Origin: Isoetes taiwanensis
Lineage: Eukaryota > Streptophyta > Lycopodiopsida > Isoetales > Isoetaceae
Direction of reading: 5' to 3'
Assembly: GCA_021234155.1 (NCBI GenBank)
Contig: JAJEKV010000062.1
Span: 4,343,025-4,407,024, forward strand
Length of the DNA stretch: 64,000 bases
Within the stretch, counting starts at the first letter, position 1, and every line of letters begins with the position of its first letter. Of this stretch, positions 10,877 through 22,196 are shown one piece after another. The notes beneath the pieces were generated by a model. That model was given only the letters and a program-made list of their open reading frames with translations. It was not told the origin of the DNA and did no database searches. Made by a program: the position numbers and the translations under genes.

Positions 10877-11698
10877 ATGGATGATAACACATCGAACCCA
10901 ATCGAAGACCACATAGAATCGAGAGGAATAGGACGATATGCAAACTTGCGAGCAATGGCAAGAGATCGTGCTAGACAGCGTTTAGCTGGACAGATAGGAG
11001 AAAACACTCGTGTTCTATCAAGAGTAGATTATAGGGAGAGGATTCGACATCTTGAGCGAGAGCGTCATACAAACTTGAGTGAAGCTACTCGAGAGGTGGT
11101 CCGTGAGAGCGCGAGACGACGACCAAAAGAACATCAATCTAGGAGGCATGGCGAATCGGCAATAGTTACCTCATTTACAACTGGAGTTAGAGTAAACGAG
11201 GTTGATTTGAATGCAAATGTGCCATCTAGCAATGGAAGCAACTTGCTCGAGGGGTCACCGATGGTTGCAGGTGAGCAGAATACGCACAGCTCGAGCTGGT
11301 ATGCTAGATTGAGCGAGGAAGGTAGGGACGAAGTACGTCGTAAGCGAAAGGAACGATATGCAAATGTGCATGGATCTTCCCTCGCAACTGGAGTTAGGAT
11401 AAATGACCTTGTTTCAAATGTAGGCGTACTGCCTAATATCGAAAGCGAGTTACCTGATGAATCATCGATAGTTGCAGAAGACCAGAATACGTACAAATCA
11501 GGATGGTATGCTAGCTTGAGTGAGGAAGCCAGGGACGAAGTACGACGTAGACGAATGGAAAGATATAGAAATTTGCGTGAAACTACTCGAGAGTTGCTCA
11601 ATGAGTCACCATCCATTGCAGGTGACCAGAACATGTACAGAGCAGTATGGTATGCAGGGTTGACCGAGGAAGATAGTGAGGAAGTACGTCGTAGATGA
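10877..11698 (+). pseudogene. N-terminal arginine-rich repeat region of the Helitron Rep-helicase protein
   Basis: The frame from ATG 10877 is highly charged, with runs such as ARDRARQR and ERIRHLERERH. It has three tandem repeats of roughly 65-75 residues, each with WYA.LSEE.RDEVRR.R.ERY (around 11300, 11500 and 11650). Basic RERY-type repeats of this sort are common at the N-terminus of plant Helitron proteins. The frame ends at a TGA at 11696-11698, directly after EEVRRR, with similar sequence continuing beyond it. The stop is therefore probably a mutation that cuts the region off from the Rep domain. Confidence 0.65.
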
Positions 11699-11739
11699 AG
11701 GGAGCATTATGCAAACTTGCCTGATGAGGAGGGGATCGT

Positions 11740-13522
11740 GTGCGTCTAATGGACAGAGCACGTCACATGCATATAGATGATACGGATACGACATCTAGCA
11801 ATGTCCACGTGCAAGCAAGCAATGTGGAGGACGCCTCAGTGTCAAGGGTGCTCGCACATTGGCGGGCTCGTGCACAACATATGAGGAGTGCGATTAATCG
11901 AACATTCACAACGTGTACATGGAATAAACGATGCACATATTGCCAGATTCCACTGCTGAACGTTGAAAAGGATGGGTTTTGTTGTAATAAGGGAATGTGG
12001 TTTCTCCCGCAGTTACCTCCTTTGCCTGATGCATTAGTTAACTTATATAACATGTCGGGTTTCAATGGAGTATGTAGAAAGATAAACAGACTTTTTTGTT
12101 AAATCAGCGTGCTTGGAGTCGATGGAGAGTTTGTCAACTTGGACTTCCCTTCGTCGGTGACGATCAGGGGTCATACGTATCATCGGTTGCTTCCAACAAG
12201 GGATACTAGAAATCCCATACATTGGTATGTATACGATGATTCACAACGTTATTTGCAAGCGAGCCTGCAAAGTGTGCCCTTTCAGTGTGTTGCAACCATC
12301 GGATCAGCCCTCGATGGAGTAAACCCATTTATTAGAAATCTTCGAACAATGGGAAGTATGCATATGCCTTCAGCATGTGAGTGATGAAATAGCGGCAAGT
12401 GCAGAGGCCAATAATACGGCTGATATTGCATCCCAGGTTGCGGGGTTTTGGGTTCGAAATGAGGGTGAACCGACTTTTATGAACATCCTTGATCCCATGT
12501 ACGAACCTTTGCAATACCCACTACTTTTTCCGCATGGTACACCAGGGTGGGGTCTCGGGAACGAATATGGCCTCACATAATTACAATGGTATAGAGCAAG
12601 ACTGTTGCATGAGGGTAGGTTCCTTAAGCTGGGCCGTTTAGGTGGGGAGTATATCGTTGATATGTATTCAAGGATTGAGGACGCACGATTAAATTACTTT
12701 AGGACCTCCACTTTTAGAAATAGGAGAACTCAATACGATGAGGATTATTCTGAGCGAGAAAATGACAATCAAAATGATGTTATATTGCCTTCGCCGTTCT
12801 TGGGTTGCCAAAGATGGTGTTCTGTACAGGTTGCTGATGCGTTAGCACTCTCGAGATCAAAAGGTCGTCCAACTTTATTCATTACGATGACGACTAATAC
12901 AGATTGGCCAGAAATAAGGGTTGCCCTTGGATCTGGACAAAATGCTTCTGATATACCTATGACTGTTGTCCTGTGTTTCCATGGACGGTTGCAACGCCTG
13001 AAAGAATTGTTGCATAAATGTTTTCAACGTACATCATATATAATAACGGTGGTAGAGTTTCAAAAGCGGGGGCTTCCGCATTCGCACCTTGTGTTACATA
13101 CCGAACTAGATATACCAATAGAATGTATTGATGAAATTATATCTGCAGAACTACCAAGTGATCCGACTCTCCGAGCGCAGGTCCAGAAATTTATGATTCA
13201 TAGACATTCTAGCAGATGCTCTCCACATGGTGCTTCTTGCTGCTATAACTATCCAAAGCTAGTTAATCCAACAACCCACCTCGATTCAAAAGGCTATGTG
13301 CAATCCAGGAAGAGGAGTGTGGATGATGTGTGGGTAGTTCCATATAATGCATTCTTACTTCATGAACTCGATTGTCATATTATGGTTGACATCGCATCCA
13401 CCGTGCACGTCTTCTCTTATCTCTATAGTTACATATATAAGGGCTTTGATACTGCGAGATTTGAGATTACTCAAGAAAAGCATATAAACAAAGAGGTCAG
13501 AGCGCGCGGGATACACGAGTGA
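11740..13522 (+). pseudogene. Helitron Rep (HUH endonuclease) region, frameshifted
   Basis: Four consecutive frames align in order with plant Helitron proteins. They are a zinc-finger-like C..C...C segment (CTYCQIPLL, GFCCNKGMWF), a middle part with HTYHRLLP, the LQYPLLFPHGTPGW motif, and the Rep domain at 12605-13522. The Rep domain contains the HUH motif as LPHSHLVLH (about 13075) and a YLYSYIYKGFD segment with the tyrosines expected of the Y2 site (about 13420). HUH Rep proteins nick one strand and start rolling-circle transposition. At least three frame breaks (near 12102, 12380 and 12585) rule out an intact protein. Region 13523-14300 keeps scattered matches such as YLSATEASW but is badly decayed. 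Confidence 0.85.
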
Positions 13523-14496
13523 ACGACGAGCATACAAATTATGATACAGACCAAGGTTCTCAACACATTCCGCAAATGCATACTACTACAGCGGTTCCTA
13601 GAAATGAGATACGCGATTACCTAAAGACACATTACCTTTCAGCAACTGAGGCATCTTGGAGAATAATGTGTTAAATGTCTACCTTTGCCTCTAATGCGAC
13701 CAAATACGAGATCATTATTGGATCGATACTTTTTGCGACCTCTTGATCATGTGTTCGATACATTGACCTGTATCCAATACTATGAACAATATACCCTAAT
13801 AGCATTTAACCCATCAGCGGCACACAGTGCGGATCCTATATAGAGCAGGGAGCAAGAAGGATTTACAAACACATTGTGAGAAAAAGAACTAGACAATCAT
13901 TAGTATGTAGGATCGTTTATTATTACCTAATGTGGGTGAGGCATTCTACTTAAAGGCAGATTTTGTTGCATCGTCACCGGGGACATGGATTGAGTTAAAG
14001 GTTGTTGATGATCAAACTTATGAAACATATCAGCGGTTTGTAGAAGGGGGGAGGGAAGGGGGGGGGTTTACTTAAACACACACAATGAAGCAATCTTTGG
14101 TTATGGAGGAGGCAATCTCTCTATCATTGAGTCCAATGCAGTTTTGCGTTTTCTTTTGCCATGTTACTACTCGATCGGGGACCAACAATGGATTTATGGA
14201 CCAAGTTCGGTGCCTATGAGTCTTGGCTTATTAGGCGAATATCAAATGATGATGTAATTGCTTTCAATTGAATCTACGCACTTGGTCAATAATATTCTAG
14301 TTCAACATGGCACTAACATCCGCGACGTTTGAACTCCAAGCTGCGGGATGCGTATTGAAGAGATGTGATGCATGAATTTTCGATCCGCATCATATCTACA
14401 TTACGCACTTCAAATGTCGAAATATGATGAATAATAACCACAATATTTAATTTCATAAAACACTGGTTGGAATCCCCTTGATGCGATGAACCTATC

Positions 14497-15828
14497 TTTG
14501 TAGATGGAAAGGACGGCACTAGAAAAACATTTGTTTTGAAATGTAGATGCTTTCTCATACGTAGCAACAGAGGCATAATATACGTATTGAATGCGGCGAG
14601 CGACTGATTATATGCGGTGGAATGAACAACACACTCCCTATTTGGATACACATGGTTGAAAACAATCTTGGGGCTACATTCGATGTTACCACGATTCAGT
14701 CGGCACAACTCATTCTTGAAGCTAAGGTCATTATCAGGGATGAGTTTCCAATGGCCAACAAGGCGTGATAGAAGTGTAAATCATCTTGTTGCAACAAGCG
14801 TGTGGAAACAATCTTCCTTTTGGTGGAAAGCATGTCATAGCTGCTGGTGATTTTAGACAGGTCGCGCCAGTCGTGAAGGGCGGGGGCAGGGTCGCAGCAT
14901 TTAATGCATCCATAAAATCATCGTCGCTATGGATGGAGGTCTTTAGTGTGTTGATATTGTATCAACCAATACGAAATCGCGGGGGATCGAGCTCATGCGA
15001 TTTGTTGACAATATTGGGAGGCGGGAACAAACTCTTTGTATCATTGGACTTATTCAACATAACTACTAACGTCGCGAATCTGATTGAATTCCTTTATCCA
15101 CTTTCGATATCCTTAGCGACCAACTTGAATGTGATAAACGAATTTCCTTTCGCTCCAATCAACGAACGCGTTGATGAGTTCAATGGTCGCATCTAGACCC
15201 AGAGTTCCTAATCAGGATAAGATGTATTATAGCCATGATTACATAACCGAGCATGACCAACCCATTCATGACCATCCCTATGCATCATCGGACTTTTTAA
15301 ACAACTTCACACACTCTAGGTTCCCAATCATGAACTCAGACTTAAGGTGGGGGAATATGTCATGTGATGAAGCGATTAGACATGGAGAAGGGTCTTGTGA
15401 AGAATGCTAGAGTTGTGATTGAGTCGATGCATGAGAAGTTTGTAATGTGCGGGTTTTGGGTGATCGAGAACCGATTTCGAACATTTTCTTTTTATCAACC
15501 AGAAAATCGTCCGTGGACTATTCATAGACGACAATTACCACTCCGGCTATCGTATTCAACCACATTTAATAGCTGTCAGGGCTTAACATTGGATCGGGTG
15601 GTCATTGATCTGAGCACAAATGTCTTTGCACATGGCCAATTATATACGGCCTTTACTCGTGTACGAAACAGGCAAGACCTGCTAATACTTCTCTCCCCAG
15701 AGAACACAACGAGAAGTACTTTGAATGTCATCTACAAGGAACTGCTCTGGGGTACATTCTCTCTAGCATGTAGTACATCTACCATTGAGGTGCATTACTT
15801 TTTCTCCATATATTATTTCTCTTGCTAA
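14497..15828 (+). pseudogene. Helitron PIF1-type helicase region, broken
   Basis: Helicase motifs appear in order. There is a decayed Walker A (VDGKDGTRKTF, with arginine in place of the glycine before the lysine), then VIIRDEFPM as Walker B (about 14735) and FGGKHVIAAGDFRQVAPVV (about 14820). The C-terminal block follows with TFNSCQGLTLDRVVIDLS (about 15570) and HGQLYTAFTRVR, ending NVIYKELL. SF1B helicases of this type unwind DNA during Helitron transposition. Frames break near 14767, 15196 and 15410, and Walker A is damaged, so the copy cannot move itself. Confidence 0.85.
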
Positions 15829-16086
15829 TGGATTGGAAGGAAATTCTACTACTGCAGCAAATGGCAGTTGCTCTTCTCCACTTTCCACAGGTATCACAAA
15901 CATGTTTTCGTCCATTTTCATTACAGGTTAAACAAGTAACAATACGGCAACTGGCTTCAAATAAGGTACATCCCCTCTACTTTAACAGGTACTATTATCT
16001 GCACATATGATACATGACATGCTATTTCATTACCATGAAATTTCCTCCCTCCATGCTTGATCAAAGTGAACAAATAAAATCCATCC

Positions 16087-16434
16087 ATCGCGGTGATGGT
16101 CTAGTGGTAAATCTATTAGTCATGGGTGGCCCCCAGCCAGGATCAAAGCCCACTGACTAGCATCGGGTGGTTTTTAAAAAAAGGAATGAAAAGGATATCC
16201 ATCGCGCCGGTGGCCTAGTGGTCAGGCCATTGGTAATGGGAAATCCCCACCCAGGCTCAAAACCTACTTACTACCGTTAGATGGTGGCAACAAAAAAACA
16301 TGAGACGATGAACGTAAATAAGAGAGTGTAAAAAACATCGCGGCTGGTGGCCTAGTGGTTAAGCCATTGGTTACGGGCAACCCCCACCCAGGCTCAAAAC
16401 CCACTGACTACCGTCGGATGGTTGAAAAAAAAAA
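16087..16434 (+). mobile_element. Three tandem copies of a short tRNA-derived SINE-like element
   Basis: Copies lie at 16087-16182, 16199-16298 and 16336-16434. Each starts catcgcg.., carries a pol III A box (TGGCCTAGTGG in copies 2 and 3, TGGTCTAGTGG in copy 1) and about 35 bp later a B-box-like GGCTCAAAACC. Each ends in gactaccgtcggatggt followed by an A-rich tail. Copies 2 and 3 are closest to each other. The size of about 95 bp and the tail are those of small plant SINEs. They sit between the helicase region and the Helitron terminal segment. Confidence 0.75.
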
Positions 16435-16514
16435 CTATGATACTAAAAAAGAACTGGTAAAGTGCAAATAGTACCACAGTAACATAGCGGAAATTTCATG
16501 GTGATTGAAAATAG

Positions 16515-16580
16515 CTTCCATGTATCATATGGGCACATGAACACAAGGCAGTAGCGCGGGTTCAAATCCCGCGTGTTCGT
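16515..16580 (+). repeat. tRNA T-arm-like dispersed sequence at the Helitron terminal segment
   Basis: The phrase tatcatatgggcac..gaacacaa.gca.tagcgcgggttcaaatccc occurs here and at 30774-30825. A third, weaker copy is near 16845. CGCGGG-TTCAAAT-CCCGCG forms a perfect 6-bp stem with a 7-nt loop, exactly like a tRNA T-arm or B box. No complete tRNA cloverleaf can be folded around it, so it is not called as a tRNA gene. It probably belongs to the 3' end of the mobile unit. Confidence 0.55.
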
Positions 16581-16587
16581 GGTCCAA

Positions 16588-16785
16588 AACAACGGCAGAG
16601 ACATTTGGGGGCAGAGATCCGGGCTTCCCTGTGGCCGGATCGTAGTAATATAATCGACTCAATGATTTGGTTACGGATGAGATGCAGAATAGATCGTATG
16701 CATATGTGAAAAGTCCCATTCCGGCAATCACTATTGTATTGAAGTGGTATAGCTGCATTTTCACCCTGTCCAATGCTTTGAGAAC
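16588..16785 (-). pseudogene. Captured exon fragment of a PHT1-type inorganic phosphate transporter
   Basis: On the minus strand, directly after a gtttcag acceptor at 16786, an exon reads [20 protein letters not shown], then [16 protein letters not shown] and [13 protein letters not shown]. This matches the N-terminal first membrane helix of plant PHT1 phosphate/H+ symporters, where the family has [23 protein letters not shown]. The aspartate of the family's FFTDAYD is replaced by tyrosine here. The homology ends after PPNV. Intron sequence was carried along with the exon, so genomic DNA and not cDNA was captured. It interrupts the terminal repeat that is continuous in the copy at 30.8 kb, which fits Helitron-style capture. 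Confidence 0.75.
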
Positions 16786-16930
16786 CTGAAACCTTGATCC
16801 GCCTTGTCGTTATGGTCATCATCCTTCTATCGTGCGGGCACTGAACACAAGACAAAGAAATGTAGATTCAAATTGTGCATGTTCTAGCATGTATAGACGA
16901 GTTGGGGAAGAGAAATGTTTGAGGCGGTCT

Positions 16931-18312
16931 TGGCCGCCGCGATAAGTTTCTTGTATAAGTAATTTATAGCATATGTGTATAAATCATTTATAGCATATGT
17001 GTCAAAGATAGTTGTCACGTGCCATATTATATAATGTCAGTTAAATCTAAACATATGTAAGGAAGAAGGAAAAGAAACAACATTTACATCATGCTACATA
17101 AGCAACGTTCAATTGGATATATGACACGCACACCATATCAACATTGCCTTGTTGGGTCCTGCTCCAACCATCTTACATTGAACGCAACTCTGGACGGCCT
17201 CAAACTAGGATACATATTTGTTTTTGGATTAATGTGTTACCACCTGAGTAATATTTTTTATTGTCATGACATTCTACTTACTTATAGCACTAATTCATGT
17301 CATGCATTGGTTTCACTTTTACTTCCTTTTTTGTCCTTGTCTCCTGCTTTTGTGTCAAATTTTTGTACCTTCACTCTATCATATCCCTCCTCTTGTCCCT
17401 CCACTCTATTTTGATGGATGGAGGTAACATGTAGCACTCTTTAGAGTTGGAGTTCAAATTATTTCTTTACTCTTTGTTAAACTTATCAAGGTCTTTTGAT
17501 CTTTTCATATCATATAACGGTATTCCCTTCAATACATTATTGTTTTATTCTATTTCATAAAATGACAGGCCACATCAACACATTACGTGGAAAGTGGGCA
17601 TCCACCCCATTCCTTGGCCTGTGTTAAATTCAAATTTCTTTGTAGATAGTATGGAATGAATTTGAAGTGGACTAACTTCGTTGCAAAAATGTGTATCGAG
17701 GGCAAAGAATGCATGGGCAAAAGATAATTTGGACATGTGGATAGTCTGCATTCTCCCTCAATGGCTACTTAAGCTTTGATGTTTCAAATCAAGAACAAAC
17801 AATTTTTCTAGAATATCATCAAACATGACCATGAGGTCGAGGAAGGGGGGTGTATATTACTTGAAAATATAATGTAGTGTATTTTTAATTTTTGAAATGT
17901 AGAAAGGAGAATATTTTGGAAGGGAAGTGAAAAATGTTATTTCTAATCTTCTCAATCTTGAATATCCAGAAATGAATAATTATTTTAAAATTTTTGAAAT
18001 TGGTGCTTTGAGTGGTGATACTGCTTCATCACCCATACCTGCAAAGAGCACCACTCTTTACCAAAAAAACAATGGGGTTATAAGAGTCCCATTTTCTTGA
18101 AAAAAGAGGTGGGCATAAAAGATGATTAATACAAGTTCAAAGAATATCCATATTCTATTGTTCCTTCTAGAATTGTAGAGGAAGCTATTGGCATTTATTA
18201 CTAGAGAATGTGACAAATGAGACAGCTCAGCGGAGTGGTCTAAATGTTAATTTTAGTGTAGCATGGGGGCTAAAATACGGCAAGGAATTGACAATCGTTG
18301 ATACTTGGTTTG
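16931..18312. other. No recognisable gene
   Basis: A+T-rich DNA with short frames only; the longest, 17091-17414 (+), shows no family. At 16967-17000 the phrase atttatagcatatgtgt is repeated twice in tandem. Nothing else stands out. Confidence 0.4.
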
Positions 18313-18363
18313 CTGACAGACAGATAGACAGACAGAGAGACAGACAGGCAGTCTGACAGACAT
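18313..18363 (+). repeat. (GACA)n microsatellite
   Basis: An imperfect GACA/GATA/CAGA tetranucleotide run of about 50 bp. The minus-strand frame across it (18227-18430) is a repeat artefact. Confidence 0.9.
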
Positions 18364-18461
18364 GCAGGCTAACAGATTGAAACAACACGCCTCTAGGCAG
18401 CATCCAACTGGACATGTGACCACACACCACATTTCAGGAAGTGATGGTAATTGCCTTTCAG

Positions 18462-18605
18462 AATGGGAAAATGGTTAAAAATTTGATGCTAGCTGAAGAG
18501 TTAATTGTTGAAAAGGAGAATGATTCGTCAGATGAAAAGGCTTTGTTTGATCTTCCTTTTGATTTGCCTAGAAATGTTGGATCATTTGAATTGTGTGATA
18601 TTTAG
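18462..18605 (+). pseudogene. Paralogue of the hypothetical gene at 6.8-7.9 kb (fragment)
   Basis: After a tgcctttcag acceptor an exon-like frame encodes DEKALFDLPFDLPRNVGSF and ends at TAG (18603-18605). The part DLPFDLPRNVGSFEL lines up with DLDFELPEEIGSFEL of the CACTA-interrupted gene. DNA similarity continues past the stop codon (agaagaaacctatttttggtg), so the stop is probably a mutation. The function is unknown. The two relatives flank the Helitron, which could have inserted between tandem copies. Confidence 0.5.
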
Positions 18606-19245
18606 AGAAGAAACCTATTTTTGGTGTGCTTCCATACCTATTGGGTTCTGATAATATACATGTATGTAATCAGTTGCCTCTACTTTGTCCTTGATCATGA
18701 AGTTGATGATGGATATTGCAAGCGATGTATTAAGGAACCGGCTAATATATCTTCTTCCTGGTTTGTGAATTGTGTGGAATAGTACTGATGTCTCTCTTTA
18801 TAAAGAAATGGAGTATATGGGGATTGTAACTCTGTCATATTAAACTATAAACTATAAAACTTATAGTAAGACAATTTGAAGTGTATGTATATGCAGTTGG
18901 TTTTCCATCTGTACTCTTTTTGTTGAACTACCGAATTATATATGTTATTTGTTTGTTTGTTTGGACACCCAAGTGGTAGGGTGGATTGAAGTGCTACTAA
19001 TAGGCGGAAAAGATAAAGGATGCTCCTGTGCATCAGCACAGAAGAGGTAGAGCTTTCTATATTCAAGTACATAGTTAGCTAGTTCTTCACCACCCTCCCC
19101 CTTAGGGTGTGGTGTGAATACTTCCTATAGAGCCTATTTAAGAGGCTTAAATGTTTCTGTTATAATTCTTCCTATTTGGCCCTTGAGGGGTCTAAATAAG
19201 GTCTTGTACCATTACTTATATTATTAATAAAAATCTTGCATTCAA

Positions 19246-19273
19246 TAAAAAAAAAAAAAATATATATATATAT
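19246..19273 (+). repeat. Poly(A) followed by (TA)n
   Basis: An A14 run followed by a TA repeat closes a segment that contains aataaa-like signals (attaataaaaatc, attcaataaa) about 10-30 bp upstream. This looks like the 3' end of a retroposed transcript, but I cannot define its 5' end or a target duplication. Confidence 0.5.
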
Positions 19274-19609
19274 GTTGAATGACTATAGTAGATATTATAA
19301 ATTCAATATTACTGGTGCAAGTATATTGTCATTTTTATATTTGATGTTTTATGTTTTTTAATACTTCCAAATATGAATATCGGATTTCAGTATTTGAGAG
19401 ATGAAACGACCAATCAAAAAACACTGGTTTTCTCTATCTAAAGTGTTTGAGCATGAGCATGAGCAATTTGAATTAGGTGAAGCAAGGCTTTCTCTATTTT
19501 TTGTAATGCAATGAAAAATGGTAATGCAATCAAATATCATGTTGTATTGATACTAAAATGGATTCAAATTGCAAGCCACCATTGCATCATAGGCCTATCA
19601 AGTTAAGTT

Positions 19610-20067
19610 TTTTTTTTTTTAAGGACGACAAACTTTATTGAAACTCCAAGCCAAAAGCCAGATACAAATGCAGAGGCGGGAATAAAATCTCAGAGAATAA
19701 TCATGATCCACTGAGTAGAACCATTAGCCTATGCATAAGACAACACACTCAAATGGAACTCAAATATCAACTGTCGCTTGGCAGGAGCAAGCGAAGAGCA
19801 ATGGTAGGTGTTAGCAATTCTAGCTTGTGCGTCCTGAAGGACAACTGCAGGAGGAATATCCAAATCCTGAAAGACACAAATCTTCTGCGCTTCCAGATGG
19901 ACTACAACATCCATCCTAATGCTAAATGAAATGCTTGGCTCCGCAACTTATTCCAAGTATCCGGATAAATAGCCAGGAGCACTTGCTGACTTGTCAATGT
20001 CACATGAAAAAGAGAAAGCAGCCAAGACCAAACAGGCTAGAGATGATCACATAAAAGGAAACAATAT
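19610..20067 (-). mobile_element. 5'-truncated LINE-mobilised retroposon with a perfect 15-bp target duplication
   Basis: CTATCAAGTTAAGTT stands at 19595-19609 and again, identical, at 20068-20082. The insert between begins with a T run, which is the poly(A) tail read from the other strand. This is the signature of target-primed reverse transcription. The 458-bp insert has a 61-codon minus-strand frame (19729-19914) and no recognised domain. It is either the 3' end of a LINE or another transcript moved by LINE machinery. The perfect duplication indicates a fairly recent event. Confidence 0.85.
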
Positions 20068-20660
20068 CTATCAAGTTAAGTTATCAAAAATTGAGATGGG
20101 ATTATGTCTGTGAAGTGGGATAATAGAGGCTCCAGGCAACATAAAAAAGTGAACTTGCATCTCTAAACTGAACAATTGCACATCTCTGTACTATATCTGA
20201 TGGTGATACTTTAATAATGATCAACTCTATCAAGCTTTGGCTATGGTGCCCTTGAGCTTAATCCCCCTCTGAGTTTTGCTAGTTTTTCCTCGCATAGTTC
20301 ACATTCTGAGGTTATTTCTATCACCCTTATAATAGCTCATAATTTTTAATTCCGGTTTTGAATCATACATGCAAGCTAAAGTTTATGAATCGACTTCTGT
20401 ATTTAGGTGGCCTATAAATAGGAACTGATACCTTTTCATGAAGAAGGTTGCAAGTATTTGGTAATGCTCAAGGACATTATGGCATATCTAATAGTTGTGC
20501 ATTTTGTTATAAATTCAATGCTATGCAATATGTTATTGCTAATGTCCTTATAGACCCTCAGGCCCATGGCGAAACAGGGAAGAAAAAAAATAAATAGGTT
20601 CTTGAGCAAATTCCTTTGCCTCTAACTCATATACAACAATACAATTGTAATAGCTCTTTT

Positions 20661-22184
20661 CTATATTTCCAGTATGTACGAAGGTATGCACCAAGGACAG
20701 CAGGGGGAATTTTCAGTAAATGCTAAAGAGAAGGAAAAGTAATGTGGTGCTAAACATGCTAACATAGCATAATGCTCATTCTCCACTTGTATCTCATGAC
20801 AGCATGGACAAAAACATAGTTCTCGAGATTCCTTAGCAGCATGCCCAACCTCATAACTCTCAATTGAGCGATGAGCTACCTCCTTTTCCAAATGGGCTCA
20901 TATTGAAGGTAAGATTGATCAACATAATTCACCATGGGATTAATCTCGCATTAAAAAAAGTTACTTTTGACTCCCAAGTCTCCTGTCGGCCATAGCAATG
21001 CAAGTGCCTTATCAATCATCAAAGCACGTAGTCCAGTTTCAATATCTAGGAGATCATCCATCTGGATATCCCATTGGGCTCCCCATCGACACAACTAGCT
21101 ATCCCATCCATCATGGCTTTGTTCACGAGACTCTGCAAGAGCTTGGATAGGTAGGCGACCTACATCCATATGTCTCGCGCACAAATAATAGCTGAGAGTT
21201 TGAAACAGTGCCTCAATTTCCAAAGGATATAATCCTATCTCAACCAACACCATTTCATAAGGAGTTTGGGACCTAACTCCTAGTTCATATAAGAGAAATC
21301 TCTTTTGGACTTGCTCAATTGCCTTCCACTTTGCTCGATTTAACCCTAATGCCCAAGTGGGACAGCCATACAACACAACAGTTTGCACCATAGCTTTGTG
21401 CACCCTGGACTACCACAATCGTCGGATTTGTCGATCCTACGATCCAGATCGTATGTTGCGGCCTGTTACCACCTCTCGTTTTGCTTATCATTTATGATTG
21501 GAGGCGCCTAGATTTTTAAATATGAAAAACAATTTCGCCTAAGGTTTTGAGGGAATATCGAACCTCTATGTGGCTCTGCTTAAGATTTTAGAATATAAAG
21601 TGGACATCCTTATTTGACTCCAATATTGCTGTTTATCTTTTTTGGTCCCTCCATAGGGAAGGAAAGCTCCATGAATACTCTCTTATAGAGTCTGACAACT
21701 GCCTTATGTAGGCTAGAGGGCATACCCAATCTAGCAAGATAAGCTCCCAATTTTTGCCACATCACCCTGTCAAATGCCTTTGTGAAATCCACACTGCTTT
21801 AATACAATGCATGGGCATTCCCTTCAGCTCCTTCAGCCATGACACAAAGAGTAAATAGTGATCTACTGTGTTCTGGTCCCTGCGAAAGCCAGCTTATCCC
21901 AATGCCCACACTCTGTGCAAATCAGCCCATGTAGGGACCTTCTGCTCTAGACTAATCCCATACACCTTGGCCACAACACTGCTTATCATGATCGTTCTGT
22001 AATTACGTACAGAATTGGGATTACCTGCCTTGAAAATAGCTACAATCCGAGTTAAGCACCGATTTTTAGGAACTGCCGAGTTTAGAGACAAATTAAAGAG
22101 CTCTGCAAGCTTGAAGTGCACTGGCTCCCCACCCCATTTGAGCACTTCTACAACCCAGCCTTCTGCATCTCGGGCTTTACCCAT
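20661..22184 (-). pseudogene. LINE (non-LTR retrotransposon) reverse-transcriptase relic
   Basis: Minus-strand pieces appear in the order expected for a LINE ORF2. First are GKARDAEGWVVEVLKWGG and the RT finger region VAIFKAGNPNSVRNYRTI at 22184-21894. Then comes VDFTKAFDRVMWQKLG at 21792-21610, then the thumb/C-terminal VLYGCPTWALGLNRAKWKAI at 21403-21095. Last is a zinc-knuckle-like CPCCHEI...ENEHYAMLAC at 20891-20661. I do not find the FADD/YADD catalytic box. The interval 21404-21609 carries unrelated sequence, so the enzyme is dead. The same kind of C-terminal knuckle recurs at 25.65-25.96 kb. Confidence 0.8.
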
Positions 22185-22196
22185 TAGCTAGTTTAT

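Larger units (their letters stand above)
9022..16930 (+). mobile_element. Decayed Helitron with accessory ORFs and captured DNA
   Basis: The interval holds, in order: a TATA box and leader exon, a small ORF (9337), a coiled-coil ORF (9841), a broken Rep-helicase reading region (10877-15828), three SINE-like copies, and a terminal segment carrying a captured host exon. The bounds are inferred. A shorter sequence at 30.25-30.92 kb has the same leader, intron and first ORF, then jumps directly to the same terminal segment. This indicates that the outer parts and the Rep-helicase belong to one mobile unit. I did not find a convincing 5' TC or 3' hairpin plus CTRR end, so exact termini are open. 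Confidence 0.6.

Noticed and set aside
11134-11634. 166-codon minus-strand frame opposite the Helitron N-terminal region
   Set aside because: Shadow of the repeat-rich plus-strand frame, with no domain of its own.
14313-14708. 131-codon minus-strand frame
   Set aside because: The plus strand carries helicase motifs (Walker A and B) in this interval; the minus frame has no known similarity.
16540-16570. A tRNA gene at the gcgcgggttcaaatcccgcg stem
   Set aside because: Only a T-arm can be formed; no acceptor, D-arm or anticodon stem fits around it.
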